Both the position numbers and the translations under genes were made by a program. The notes under the pieces were generated by a model. The model made no database searches. It was not told the origin of the DNA and saw only the letters and a program-made list of their open reading frames with translations. DNA of 64,000 nucleotides. Origin: Planctomycetota bacterium. GTDB lineage: Bacteria > Planctomycetota > Phycisphaerae > UBA1845 > PWPN01. The stretch lies in NCBI GenBank assembly GCA_029550525.1, contig JAKPHF010000078.1, forward strand, positions 310,001 to 374,000, written 5' to 3'. Below are positions 17,480 through 25,417 of this stretch, piece by piece; within the stretch, counting starts at the first letter, position 1; every line of letters starts with the position of its first letter.

Positions 17480-18666
17480 CCGCCACGCAGCCGAAGCAAC
17501 ACGATTCGACGGCTCTTCTGCCCGACGCCGGCATGCTGCGGGTGGGACCGGCGCCGCACTGGCATGTCATGCCGGGCATCCTGCAGCTGACGGCAAGCTT
17601 CGCGCTGGCCGCGGCTGCGCTGGCTGTTTCGGGCCTCGCCCTGTTCGGGTGGTACACCGTTCGCGTGCTGGCCATTTCCGTGGGCGTCGCGCTCCTGGTC
17701 GAGTCGGCGCTTAACACGATCAAGGGCAGCAGTTCCTCATGGTCGGAGAGCCACGCGCTGCTGATCGGCCTGCTGTTCGGCTGCACGTTGCCGCCCATGG
17801 TTTCGTGGCGTGTGGTCGCGGTGGGCGCGGCTGTGGCCGTCCTCGTGGGCCAGACGCTGGCCGGCGGTATCGGCAACTATCTCTGGCATCCCGTTGCCCT
17901 GGCCCGCGTCACCGTGCAGATCCTGTTCGCAAGCGACATGAACCCTGCCCGCTGGCCGGTGCTCGCCCCGGAGCATCTATTCTGGGGCAGCCTGGATCGC
18001 GCCGAGCCGTTGCCCGCGCTATCGACCTGGGCGACGGCGACTCCATCCAGCCCGGGCGTCCAGGCGTGGCTCATGCCATCCGTCGAACGGTTGCTGTGCG
18101 AGCCGCTGACCGCTACGGAGAGCCAGCCGGCGTCGGCGATCGCAGCGTTCGTGCGCGACCAGGCTCCGCCCTGGTGGGACACGCTGACCGGCGTCGCCGG
18201 CGGTGCTATCGGTGAAGCCAGCGTCGCTGCAGCGCTCGCCGTCGCATGCCTGCTGGCGTGGCGAGGTTTGTTGCGATGGCCCATGGTTTTCGCGGCCATC
18301 GGCGCAGCGGCCTTCACGGCCTGCATCTTCCCGGTCCGCACGCATGCGACCGGTGCGCCGGTCGCGCTCTGCCCGCTGCCGGGGTTCGCGTTCTGGAACG
18401 GTCTGCCCGTCGGTGCGGCATACGTCCTGTATCAAATGACGGCGGGTGGCTTCCCGTTCGTGGTTCTTCTACTCGCCAGCGATCCGGCCAGCTCGCCCCT
18501 GGCGTCGCGCGGGCATGCTCTTTTCGGAGCGATCATCGGATGTGCCACCATCCTGCTGCGCGTGGGTTTGGGCGTGCCCGCGGCAGTGTACTGGGCTCTC
18601 CTGATCGCCAATACGCTCGTGCCCGCGATCGATCGCATGACGCGGCGACGAGTTCTGGGGACGTGA
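17476..18666 (+). CDS. RnfD/NqrB-like membrane subunit
   Basis: Polytopic membrane protein of 396 residues with about nine to ten helices, matching the RnfD/NqrB family: VRVLAISVGVALLVESALNT, a central ALLIGLLFGCTLPP, GGIGNYLWHPVALARV, and the diagnostic GGAIGEASVAAAL loop. GTG 17476 overlaps the stop of the rnfC-like gene (GTGA), showing translational coupling. Family members carry FMN covalently on the last Thr of an S/T-G-A-T motif; here the corresponding loop only offers WATATP, so flavinylation is doubtful. No rnfA, B, E or G is present, so this is not a full Rnf pump. It may anchor the iron-sulfur subunit to the membrane and tap the quinone pool. Confidence 0.8.
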   Translation: MTATQPKQHDSTALLPDAGMLRVGPAPHWHVMPGILQLTASFALAAAALAVSGLALFGWYTVRVLAISVGVALLVESALNTIKGSSSSWSESHALLIGLLFGCTLPPMVSWRVVAVGAAVAVLVGQTLAGGIGNYLWHPVALARVTVQILFASDMNPARWPVLAPEHLFWGSLDRAEPLPALSTWATATPSSPGVQAWLMPSVERLLCEPLTATESQPASAIAAFVRDQAPPWWDTLTGVAGGAIGEASVAAALAVACLLAWRGLLRWPMVFAAIGAAAFTACIFPVRTHATGAPVALCPLPGFAFWNGLPVGAAYVLYQMTAGGFPFVVLLLASDPASSPLASRGHALFGAIIGCATILLRVGLGVPAAVYWALLIANTLVPAIDRMTRRRVLGT

Positions 18667-18668
18667 AT

Positions 18669-20099
18669 GTGAACGCTTTGGATAACACCTCCTTTCTGTC
18701 GTTGGGACTGGATATCGGCACTACGACGACGCACCTGGTCATCTCGCGGTTGACGCTCGGCCCGGGCGAAGATCCGTTCGGTCGGCATCATCTGCTCGAA
18801 AAAGAGATCGTTCATCGTAGCGAGATCCTCTTCACACCGTTCGACAGCAGCGGCTTGGTGGACGTGGAGCGCATCCACGCATTCGTCATGCGCGAATACG
18901 CTCGAGCGGGCGTGAAACCCGCCGGCGTGCTGACCGGCGCGGTCATCGTCACGGGCGAGACGGCGCTGAAAGCCAATGCCGAACAGGTGGTGCAACGGCT
19001 GGCCGGCGAGTCGTCGAGCTTCGCCGCGGCTGTGGCCGGCGCCAATCAGGAATCGATTCTCGCCGGCCGTGGCAGCGGCGCGGCGGAGCACTCACGTCGG
19101 CACCGTTGCTGCACGCTTAACGTGGACATCGGCGGCGGCACGAGCAATCTGGCATGGTTCGTGAATGGCGAGGCGGTCGCGGCCAGCGCGATCCGAGTGG
19201 GCGGACGTCATCTCGTGAGAAACAGTGACGCCGGCGTCACACGAGACGGCGAGTACGCCGTTGTCTCGCAGACGGCCGAGCGGCTGCTCGGGACAACACG
19301 GGCGGATGCGTCGGCCGCACAGCGCTGGATCGCCGAATGCGTCCGCGCTTTCGAGCAAGCGATTGAAGGCAACTTCGCGGCCATCGCCGAGCCGTTCGTG
19401 GTCACTCGGCCGGCCAGCGTTCCGCCGAGTCCCGACATCGTGTTTTATTCCGGCGGCGTGGCCGACCTGATGAGCGCCATCGAGCAAGACCGGCCGCTGC
19501 CCGACGGCTTCGGCGATACGGGTGAACTCCTCGCCCGGGCACTGCTGTCGTCGTCCGCCGTTCGCAACCGGCCCGTTCAGTATCCGGCCGAGCCCATCCG
19601 GGCCACGGTCATCGGCGCGGGTCAGTTCTCCATCGACTTCAGCGGCGAAACACTCTGGGCCGATGCCGATTTATTGCCGCTGCGCAACCTGCCCGTGCTG
19701 CGGCTCCCGCGGCATCTGCATGAGCTTCCCGACGCTGAGGCGATTGCATCGGCTATCGTCCGCGAACAAACGCTGCGCTCGCTCGAGCCCGGCCAGCCCG
19801 CAGCCGTCGTGCTGCCCGACCTGCGACAGGCCGACTGGGACACAGTGGTACGTTTTGCCACTGCACTGGCCGAAGCGGCCGATCGGGCCCGGCTTGCATC
19901 ACCCTGGGTCTTCACCATGCGAGACAACTTCGGCCGTCTGCTAGGCCGGACGCTCGCCGAGCATCGCCCGCAACAGCCGCTGGTAGTGATCGATGAGATA
20001 GACGCAGGCGAAGCGGATTACCTGGACATCGGCCGGCCGGTCCAGCGTTTCCGGATGGTGATACCCGTAGTGGCCAAGTCACTGATTTTCGAGAAATAG
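18669..20099 (+). CDS. eutA: Ethanolamine ammonia-lyase reactivating factor EutA-like ATPase
   Basis: Actin/Hsp70-fold (ASKHA) ATPase of 476 residues, close to the usual EutA length. EutA removes damaged cobalamin from ethanolamine ammonia-lyase so that the B12 enzyme can work again. Clear family segments are GLDIGTTTTHLVISRL (phosphate 1), GAVIVTGETALKANA, ANQESILAGRGSGAAE, NVDIGGGTSNLAWF (phosphate 2) and EPIRATVIGAGQFSI. GTG 18669, two bases after the rnfD-like stop and eight after a GGGG run, is preferred; GTG 18663 overlaps that stop and is possible. EutB, EutC and shell proteins are absent from the window, so either the lyase lies elsewhere or this reactivase serves another corrinoid enzyme. 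Confidence 0.88.
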   Translation: MNALDNTSFLSLGLDIGTTTTHLVISRLTLGPGEDPFGRHHLLEKEIVHRSEILFTPFDSSGLVDVERIHAFVMREYARAGVKPAGVLTGAVIVTGETALKANAEQVVQRLAGESSSFAAAVAGANQESILAGRGSGAAEHSRRHRCCTLNVDIGGGTSNLAWFVNGEAVAASAIRVGGRHLVRNSDAGVTRDGEYAVVSQTAERLLGTTRADASAAQRWIAECVRAFEQAIEGNFAAIAEPFVVTRPASVPPSPDIVFYSGGVADLMSAIEQDRPLPDGFGDTGELLARALLSSSAVRNRPVQYPAEPIRATVIGAGQFSIDFSGETLWADADLLPLRNLPVLRLPRHLHELPDAEAIASAIVREQTLRSLEPGQPAAVVLPDLRQADWDTVVRFATALAEAADRARLASPWVFTMRDNFGRLLGRTLAEHRPQQPLVVIDEIDAGEADYLDIGRPVQRFRMVIPVVAKSLIFEK

Positions 20100-20103
20100 C
20101 TGT

Positions 20104-20122
20104 GAGCTGTGGGCTATGAGCC
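20104..20122. repeat. Dispersed repeat P3, copy 2
   Basis: GAGCTGTGGGCTATGAGCC, identical to the first 19 bases of the copy at 8257, four bases after the eutA stop. Confidence 0.6.
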
Positions 20123-20157
20123 AAACAGTTTTGCCCGCCAGCCCCCAGTCCCCTTCT

Positions 20158-20207
20158 TGTGGTGCGCGCTTCCAGCGTGCACGTGCAGGCAAGGATGCCT
20201 GCACCAC
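20158..20207. repeat. Double-hairpin element P2, copy 1
   Basis: A 50-bp unit bounded by TGTGGTGC and GCACCAC that holds two hairpins in a row. It is the reverse complement of the unit at 25278-25327 with a few differences. Confidence 0.75.
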
Positions 20208-20269
20208 CCCAGACACGGGCGCTCAATCCGAGGCGCCGGCAGACAGATTCGTCCGGCAATGCGCTGGAG

Positions 20270-20278
20270 TGCTAGAAT
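20270..20278 (+). promoter_or_regulatory. Candidate extended -10 promoter
   Basis: TGCTAGAAT, an extended -10 pattern 18 bp before ATG 20296 of the CoA-binding protein; no clear -35 box is seen. Confidence 0.3.
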
Positions 20279-20295
20279 CGGGCTGGAGTAACGCT

Positions 20296-20691
20296 ATGAC
20301 CATGACGAAATCGCTGACATTTATGCGCGAGTTCCTGACGTTTCGCCGTTTCGCCATTGTGGGAGTGTCGAACGACCCGAAGAAATACGGCCACATTGTA
20401 TATCACAACTTGAAGGACAAAGGTTTCACCGTATTCCCGGTGAATCCGAACGTGCAGCAGATCGGTGACGATCCCTGCTATGCCCGCCTCGCCGACTTGC
20501 CCGAGCCCGTTGATGGTGCGGTGTTGGTCGTGCCGCCGCCGGTCACGGAGAAGATTGTCCGCGAAGCGGCCGATGCGGGCATCACGCGCGTGTGGATGCA
20601 GCCCGGCGCCGAAAGCGACGAGGCCATTCAGTTCTGCGAACAACATGGTATGAGCGTGGTGCACGACGCGTGCATCATGACGATGACGTAA
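20296..20691 (+). CDS. CoA-binding domain (Rossmann-fold) protein
   Basis: Protein of 131 residues with a single succinyl-CoA-synthetase-type CoA-binding domain: FAIVGVSNDPKKYGHIVY, FTVFPVNPN, VDGAVLVVPP, and ITRVWMQPGAESDEA with a final HGMSVVHDACIM. YccU-like proteins of this size are widespread and bind CoA or a nucleotide, but their role is unknown. ATG 20296 is preceded by GGAG with an eight-base gap; ATG 20302 is an alternative. It follows eutA after 196 bp of repeats, so co-transcription is uncertain. It is convergent with the EamA transporter gene, the last 17 bp overlapping. Confidence 0.85.
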   Translation: MTMTKSLTFMREFLTFRRFAIVGVSNDPKKYGHIVYHNLKDKGFTVFPVNPNVQQIGDDPCYARLADLPEPVDGAVLVVPPPVTEKIVREAADAGITRVWMQPGAESDEAIQFCEQHGMSVVHDACIMTMT

Positions 20692-21721
20692 GTGGTTCGG
20701 ATGCATCCCCCGACGGGCAAGCGCCCGGAGCGGCCTGGGGCGGCGCGGCTGTGCCGCCGTGGTCATATCTCATAATCAGTACCGTCGCCAACAATACGAC
20801 CGCGCCGCCGACGATCTTCGTCGGGGTCAGCTGATCACCCCACAACAGCTTGCCGAGCACCACCGCGAACACCGGCGTGAGATACGTCGAAGCGAGCACC
20901 ACGGTGACCGGCAGGAACTGCAGGACGTGAAACAGCATCAGCATCGAGATTCCGTACACGAACAGCGTCAGGAAGGCGAAAGCGACCCACGCCCGCCAGT
21001 CGTGCATCTGCACGAGACGGCTGAAGCAGTCCGGCTCTTTCCAGAGCAGGATCGGCAAACTTGCCGGCGTCGCGGTGATGTAGCTGTAGATGAGAATATC
21101 ACGCTCATGGAAGTGGGCCATGAGGCTCTTGCAATAGACGTTGTAGAACGACGCCCCCACGCACCCCATGAGCATCAGCAGGTTGCCGGCAAAGAACGCC
21201 GACTCGAAAAACGATCCGGCCTGCACGCCTTGGCTGGAGATGACGCCCGCACCGATCAACCCGATGGTCAGGCAGACGATCCGCAGCGGCGTAATCCGTT
21301 CGCGCAGCAGAACCGATGCGAACACCGCGGTCAACACGGGGATGAGCAGATAGAGGATTCCGCAACTCGACGGATCGGCCTCGAGCGGCCCCCAGGTCAT
21401 GCCCAACTGTGCCACCATCTGTCCGCCGACGCCGGCCACCACAAATCGCCGCCAATCGCTCCACGTGGGCCGCGGGACATCCGGATTCTTGCGGCGATTA
21501 CGGATCAGGAAGGGCAGGAGCAGCGGTGTGATGAAGAAGAACGGCAGGAAGGCGATCGCGAACGGCCCCAGGTAAGGCTCGGGCATATCGTCGCGAGCGA
21601 TGAACTTGCCGGCCGACAACTGCCCCGCCCAAACGATGTTGACCAGGACGAGCAGGAGCACGAACCAGGCCATGCGAGCGTCGGGCCGGGACGTCGAGAC
21701 GGGTGCGGCGGGGCTTTCCAT
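20675..21721 (-). CDS. EamA-family (DMT) transporter, ten-helix
   Basis: Membrane protein of 348 residues with about ten helices made of two EamA repeats. The first begins FVLLLVLVNIVWAGQLSAGK and the second follows the LLMLMGCVGASFYNVYCKSL segment; the glutamate-containing LLRERITPLRIVCLTIGLIG and LWGDQLTPTKIVGGAVVLLA repeat each other, as expected of an internal duplication. ATG 21721 is chosen since AAAGGAG lies six bases upstream, although the frame is open further. The family exports or imports metabolites such as amino acids or sugars; no substrate can be given. The C-terminal tail is a proline-rich cytoplasmic extension. It is divergent from the GH105 gene. Confidence 0.87.
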   Translation of the reverse strand: MESPAAPVSTSRPDARMAWFVLLLVLVNIVWAGQLSAGKFIARDDMPEPYLGPFAIAFLPFFFITPLLLPFLIRNRRKNPDVPRPTWSDWRRFVVAGVGGQMVAQLGMTWGPLEADPSSCGILYLLIPVLTAVFASVLLRERITPLRIVCLTIGLIGAGVISSQGVQAGSFFESAFFAGNLLMLMGCVGASFYNVYCKSLMAHFHERDILIYSYITATPASLPILLWKEPDCFSRLVQMHDWRAWVAFAFLTLFVYGISMLMLFHVLQFLPVTVVLASTYLTPVFAVVLGKLLWGDQLTPTKIVGGAVVLLATVLIMRYDHGGTAAPPQAAPGACPSGDASEPLTSSS

Positions 21722-21849
21722 GCCAGGCTCCTTTCCGGTGGAACGGCCGCCGGGCCGGGTCCGCCCGCGGCTCCGCCCGAGTGGCCGGGCCATTATCGGC
21801 GCGGCCCGCGGGCTTTTCCAGTGCATTCTGAAACGTTATAACTCATCCC

Positions 21850-22959
21850 ATGCCAAGCGAAGAACTCACCCAGCGTTTCATCCGCATCGCCCCCGGGGCC
21901 GCCGATCTGCTCCTGCGTCATCCGTGGAAGCTCTGGTTCTGGGCGGATTCCATCGGCCTGGAAGGACTGCTCGACGCCACCGAACTCACGGGCGACGGCC
22001 GGTACGCCGGCTACGTCTACGGTCTGCTCAAGGCATGGCAGGCCCGCCGCGAATACCGCAGCAAGTTCGATTACACCGCCCCGGGCGTCGCGCTGGTCCG
22101 CGTGTACGAGCAGACGGGCGATCCGGCCCTGCTGGCGTTCGCCCGCGCGCATGCCGACTACCTGGCCGGCTTCCGGCGCACGCAGGGCGGGGCGTACATG
22201 CGGTACGAGAACGCCGCCATCGAGTTGCCGCCGGAACTGCCCGAGGATCATCCCGACTTCGCTCGGACGGCTGAACAGGCCCGACACGTGACCAACGGCG
22301 GGCCCTGCGTGTTCGTGGACAACATGCACTTCGACGGGCCGTTCTATGCACGGCTGTACGCGGTAACCGGCGAGGACCGGTATCGCCAACTGGCAGTAGA
22401 GAACCTGCTCGGATCGATCGAGCTGCTCTTCGATGAAAACGCCAACCTGTTCTATCACTTCTGGCAGGAGCGCGTGCGCCGGCCCAACGGCGTGCTGTGG
22501 GGACGCGGCAACGGCTGGGCCATGCTGGGGATTCTGCACACGGTGGCGTTCCTGCCGGAATCGGACACCGCCCGCACGACGGCGCTGAACGTCTTCCGCC
22601 GACAAGCCGATGCGCTGGTGAAGCTGCAGGACGCGGCCACCGGCGATTGGCATACCGTGCTCGACGATCCGGATTCCTATTTGGAGACGTCCATCGCGGC
22701 ATTTGTCGTGGATGGGTTCAGCATGGCCATTCGGCACGGCTGGTTGAGCCGCGACTATCTGCCGACCGTCGAGCGTGCCTTAGCCGCCATGCTCACCCAC
22801 GTGGAGCCGAACGGGAAGCTGGCCGGCGTGTCGTATGAGACCTTCCCCAGCACGCGGCGCGAGCACTATCGCCAGATGCCGCGCGATGCCGTGGTGCCCT
22901 GGGGCCAGGGACCGCTGCTGACGGCCATGAGGTCGTACCAGAAGTTGATCGACGGATGA
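21850..22959 (+). CDS. GH105 unsaturated rhamnogalacturonyl/uronyl hydrolase
   Basis: Enzyme of 369 residues of the (alpha/alpha)6 family GH105 (YteR/YesR type), which removes the unsaturated uronate left at the non-reducing end by polysaccharide lyases. The diagnostic stretch LWGRGNGWAMLGIL is present, with FVDNMHFDGPFYARLYAVTG before it, where an Asp acts as general acid in known members, and DSYLETSIAAFVVDGFS after it. There is no signal peptide, so it works in the cytoplasm on imported oligosaccharides. It opens a run of five collinear carbohydrate genes up to 27272. GH88 is the nearest alternative; the WGRGNGW wording favours GH105. Confidence 0.87.
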   Translation: MPSEELTQRFIRIAPGAADLLLRHPWKLWFWADSIGLEGLLDATELTGDGRYAGYVYGLLKAWQARREYRSKFDYTAPGVALVRVYEQTGDPALLAFARAHADYLAGFRRTQGGAYMRYENAAIELPPELPEDHPDFARTAEQARHVTNGGPCVFVDNMHFDGPFYARLYAVTGEDRYRQLAVENLLGSIELLFDENANLFYHFWQERVRRPNGVLWGRGNGWAMLGILHTVAFLPESDTARTTALNVFRRQADALVKLQDAATGDWHTVLDDPDSYLETSIAAFVVDGFSMAIRHGWLSRDYLPTVERALAAMLTHVEPNGKLAGVSYETFPSTRREHYRQMPRDAVVPWGQGPLLTAMRSYQKLIDG

Positions 22960-23025
22960 AGCGTGGCCTCGCCTCGGTCTTTTGGGGGCTGGGGCCTGGG
23001 GGCTAGGGGCTGGTGGAACGGCAGT

Positions 23026-23075
23026 TGTGGTGCTGGCATCTTGCCTGCACTGGGCACGCGGGAAGCGTGCACCAC
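23026..23075. repeat. Double-hairpin element P2, copy 2 (diverged)
   Basis: TGTGGTGCTGGCATCTTGCC at the left and GGAAGCGTGCACCAC at the right, in the orientation of the copy at 25278; the central part has drifted. Confidence 0.65.
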
Positions 23076-23097
23076 CCAAAAGCGTGCACAGGAAGAA

Positions 23098-23116
23098 GGC
23101 GGGCAAGATGCCCGCC
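23098..23116. repeat. Palindrome P1, copy 4
   Basis: GGCGGGCAAGATGCCCGCC, perfect 8-bp stem, followed by CCCC. Confidence 0.8.
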
Positions 23117-23223
23117 CCCCAAAAGCGCGGAAGCCGGTAACCGGGAACGGCACGAGAAGCGACAACGGACTGTGGGCCCCGGCGTTCTCGTCTCGTCCGA
23201 TCCTCTTTCACAACGGAGCTCGT

Positions 23224-24363
23224 ATGCGGATCACCAACATTCAAGCCCTGCACATGCGCGTCGAGGATCCCAACATCGGATTGTTCGACGGTTCGTACGA
23301 CACCTGCGCGATCGTCGTCAGCACGGACGAGGGCATCACCGGTATCGGCGAGGTGGAATCGCTGCCGCAGGCCGTCCAGGCCATCATCCACGCCATGCCC
23401 GCTCACAATCACGCCCGCGGCCTCGCCGAACTGCTCATCGGCGAAGATCCGCGCGATCCCGAACGGCTGTGGAACCTCATGTACGAGGCCACCGACTACG
23501 TGGGCCGGCGCGGGTTGGTCATGCACGCCATCGGCGGGATCGACATCGCCTTGTGGGACATCGCCGGCCAGGCCGCGGGCAAGCCGGTGTACGAACTGCT
23601 CGGCGGGGCTCGCCGCGACCGCGTGCTGGCTTACGGCACGATTTACCCCATCGCTCGAAAGGCCGACGAGGTCCGCCGGCAGGTGAACGAGGCCCGCGGC
23701 ATGAATCTGCGGGCGTTCAAGCTGTGTGCCGACCCCTGGTGGCTCGACGACCTGAAGTTGACCGCCGAGCTGCTTCACACCGCCCGCCGGGAAGCCGGCG
23801 ACGACGCTATTCTGATCATCGATGCCGCCCTGGCCTACCGCACGGTCGAAGAGGGCATGCGTTTGCTGCCCATCTTCAAGGACATCGGGATCTACTTCCT
23901 GGAAGCCCCGCTGCCGCTGGACGACCTGGCCGGCCACAAGGCCATGTCCGGCCACGGTCTGCCGCTGGGTGTGGGCGACCTGGGCCTGACGCACGTCGAT
24001 GAGTTCATCGACTTCATGGATCGCGGCGGGGCGGATATCTGTCAGCCGGACATCACCATGGTCGGCGGCTTCACCGGCATCCGCAAGATCGCCCGCGCCG
24101 CGGCCGAACGCGGCAAGCGGGTCATCACGCACGGCTACAAGACAAACATCGAAATTGCTGCTAATCTGCATTTCCTGGCCAACCACGTGGACGAGGAGAT
24201 CCTCGAGTGGTCAACCAGCAAGTCGCCGTTGCGGTGGAACACCACCATCGAGCGATTCCCCGTCGAGCCCGACGGCAAGGTCCGGGTGCCCAACGCACCG
24301 GGGCTGGGCGTCCGGCTGGATTGGGATTTTGTCATGGCGCACTGCGTCGGCAGTGGCCGCTAA
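23224..24363 (+). CDS. Enolase-superfamily sugar-acid dehydratase (mandelate racemase/muconate lactonizing family)
   Basis: Member of the mandelate racemase group, 379 residues. It has the capping domain (N-terminal 120 residues) and the TIM-barrel with RAFKLC (lysine region), LIIDAALAY, YFLEAPLPL, LGVGDLGLT, ICQPDITMVGG and the late VITHGYKTN histidine. The usual metal ligands Asp, Glu, Glu are here Asp (IIDAA), Glu (LEAP) and Asp (VGDL). Known relatives abstract a proton from sugar acids and eliminate water to 2-keto-3-deoxy acids. GGAG sits five bases before ATG 23224; the longer frame upstream is repeat sequence. The following lactonase gene starts 15 bp after its stop, suggesting consecutive pathway steps. 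Confidence 0.87.
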   Translation: MRITNIQALHMRVEDPNIGLFDGSYDTCAIVVSTDEGITGIGEVESLPQAVQAIIHAMPAHNHARGLAELLIGEDPRDPERLWNLMYEATDYVGRRGLVMHAIGGIDIALWDIAGQAAGKPVYELLGGARRDRVLAYGTIYPIARKADEVRRQVNEARGMNLRAFKLCADPWWLDDLKLTAELLHTARREAGDDAILIIDAALAYRTVEEGMRLLPIFKDIGIYFLEAPLPLDDLAGHKAMSGHGLPLGVGDLGLTHVDEFIDFMDRGGADICQPDITMVGGFTGIRKIARAAAERGKRVITHGYKTNIEIAANLHFLANHVDEEILEWSTSKSPLRWNTTIERFPVEPDGKVRVPNAPGLGVRLDWDFVMAHCVGSGR

Positions 24364-24378
24364 CCACGGGGCATAGAC

Positions 24379-25272
24379 ATGGCATACCACATCGAACAGG
24401 TCGCAAACACGAATGACAAGTGCGGCGAGGCTCCGACCTGGGATGCCGCCAACAACCGCGTGCTTTGGGTGGACAACGAGAGCAGCTTCGTGCACGCGCT
24501 GTCGCTCGATACCGGCCAAGTCACGCGGATCAGCACCGGGCTCATGGTCTCGGGCGTCGCCTTGAACACCAAGGGCGGCTACGTCTTCGCGGGGGCCACC
24601 GGGCTGCATGTCTGGCGCGGGCAGGACGACTATCGCACCGTGATCAGCGAGTTCGCCGGTGAGTCGCTCTACTTCAACGACATCCTGGCCGACCCTAGCG
24701 GCCGCGTCTATGCCGGCACGCTCTACTGGGGCGGCAACGGGATGGAGAAGTTCGGCAAGCTCTATCTCGTCAAACCCGACGGCTCGGCCGAGATCGTGGA
24801 CGAAGGCATCGAACTCAGCAACGGCCTGGGCTTCAGCCCCGAGAACCGCACGCTGTACTACACCGACTCGTTCGCCCGGCGGATTTACGCATACGACGTC
24901 GATACGGCCAGCGGCCGACTCTCCAACCGCCGCGTGTTCGTGCAAGTCCCGTCCGACGAAGGACTGCCCGACGGTCTGACTGTGGATGCCGAAGGCTTCG
25001 TCTGGAGTGCCCAGTGGTACGGCGGGCAGGTCGTGCGCTATGATCCGCAAGGCAAGGTGGAACGCCGGATCGCCATGCCCATGATGCAGGTGTCCAGTTG
25101 TCTGTTCGGCGGCCCGAACCTGACGGATCTGTATGTCACCACCGCCGCCAACTCGTGGGAGGGACCGTACGCCCCACCCGGATACAACTTCAAGGCGGCC
25201 AACATCGGCGGTCCGCTTTATCGCGTCCGCCTGGATATCCAGGGCAAACCCGATTACGCGGCGGACTTGTAG
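24379..25272 (+). CDS. SMP-30/gluconolactonase-family lactonase
   Basis: Six-bladed beta-propeller of 297 residues of the SMP-30/regucalcin/gluconolactonase family. Typical features are CGEAPTWDAANNRVLWVDN (the metal-binding Glu), YFNDILADPSGRVYAGT, IELSNGLGFSPENRTLYYTDS and GLPDGLTVDAEGFVWSAQW, each belonging to a propeller blade and carrying the Asn/Asp metal ligands. It would hydrolyse a sugar lactone to the acid that the dehydratase gene just upstream (15 bp) could use. No signal peptide is present. The gene ends just before a P2 element. Confidence 0.88.
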   Translation: MAYHIEQVANTNDKCGEAPTWDAANNRVLWVDNESSFVHALSLDTGQVTRISTGLMVSGVALNTKGGYVFAGATGLHVWRGQDDYRTVISEFAGESLYFNDILADPSGRVYAGTLYWGGNGMEKFGKLYLVKPDGSAEIVDEGIELSNGLGFSPENRTLYYTDSFARRIYAYDVDTASGRLSNRRVFVQVPSDEGLPDGLTVDAEGFVWSAQWYGGQVVRYDPQGKVERRIAMPMMQVSSCLFGGPNLTDLYVTTAANSWEGPYAPPGYNFKAANIGGPLYRVRLDIQGKPDYAADL

Positions 25273-25277
25273 GGCAT

Positions 25278-25327
25278 TGTGGTGCAGGCATCCTGCCTGC
25301 ACGTGCACGCTGGAAGCGTGCACCACA
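25278..25327. repeat. Double-hairpin element P2, copy 3
   Basis: Nested structure TGTGGTGCAGGCATCC..., with hairpins TGCAGGCATCCTGCCTGCA and GCACGCTGGAAGCGTGC enclosed by GTGGTGC/GCACCAC. Best-preserved copy, six bases after the lactonase stop. Confidence 0.8.
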
Positions 25328-25417
25328 AGCAGGGCTGGGGCCTAGGGGCTGGGGCTAGCAGGCAAGACCCTTTGGCCCCGTCGCTCACAGCTCATAGTTT
25401 CTCAACGAAACGAACAC

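Larger units (their letters stand above)
22960..23223. other. Repeat-filled spacer
   Basis: No gene. It holds a GGGGGCTGGGGCC-type G-rich run (22983-23012), element P2 (23026-23075) and palindrome P1 (23098-23116) before the ribosome binding site of the dehydratase. Confidence 0.6.

Noticed and set aside
16007-18666. Complete Rnf or Nqr ion-pumping complex
   Set aside because: Only C- and D-like subunits are present and the flavin motifs are missing; A, B, E and G genes are not seen.
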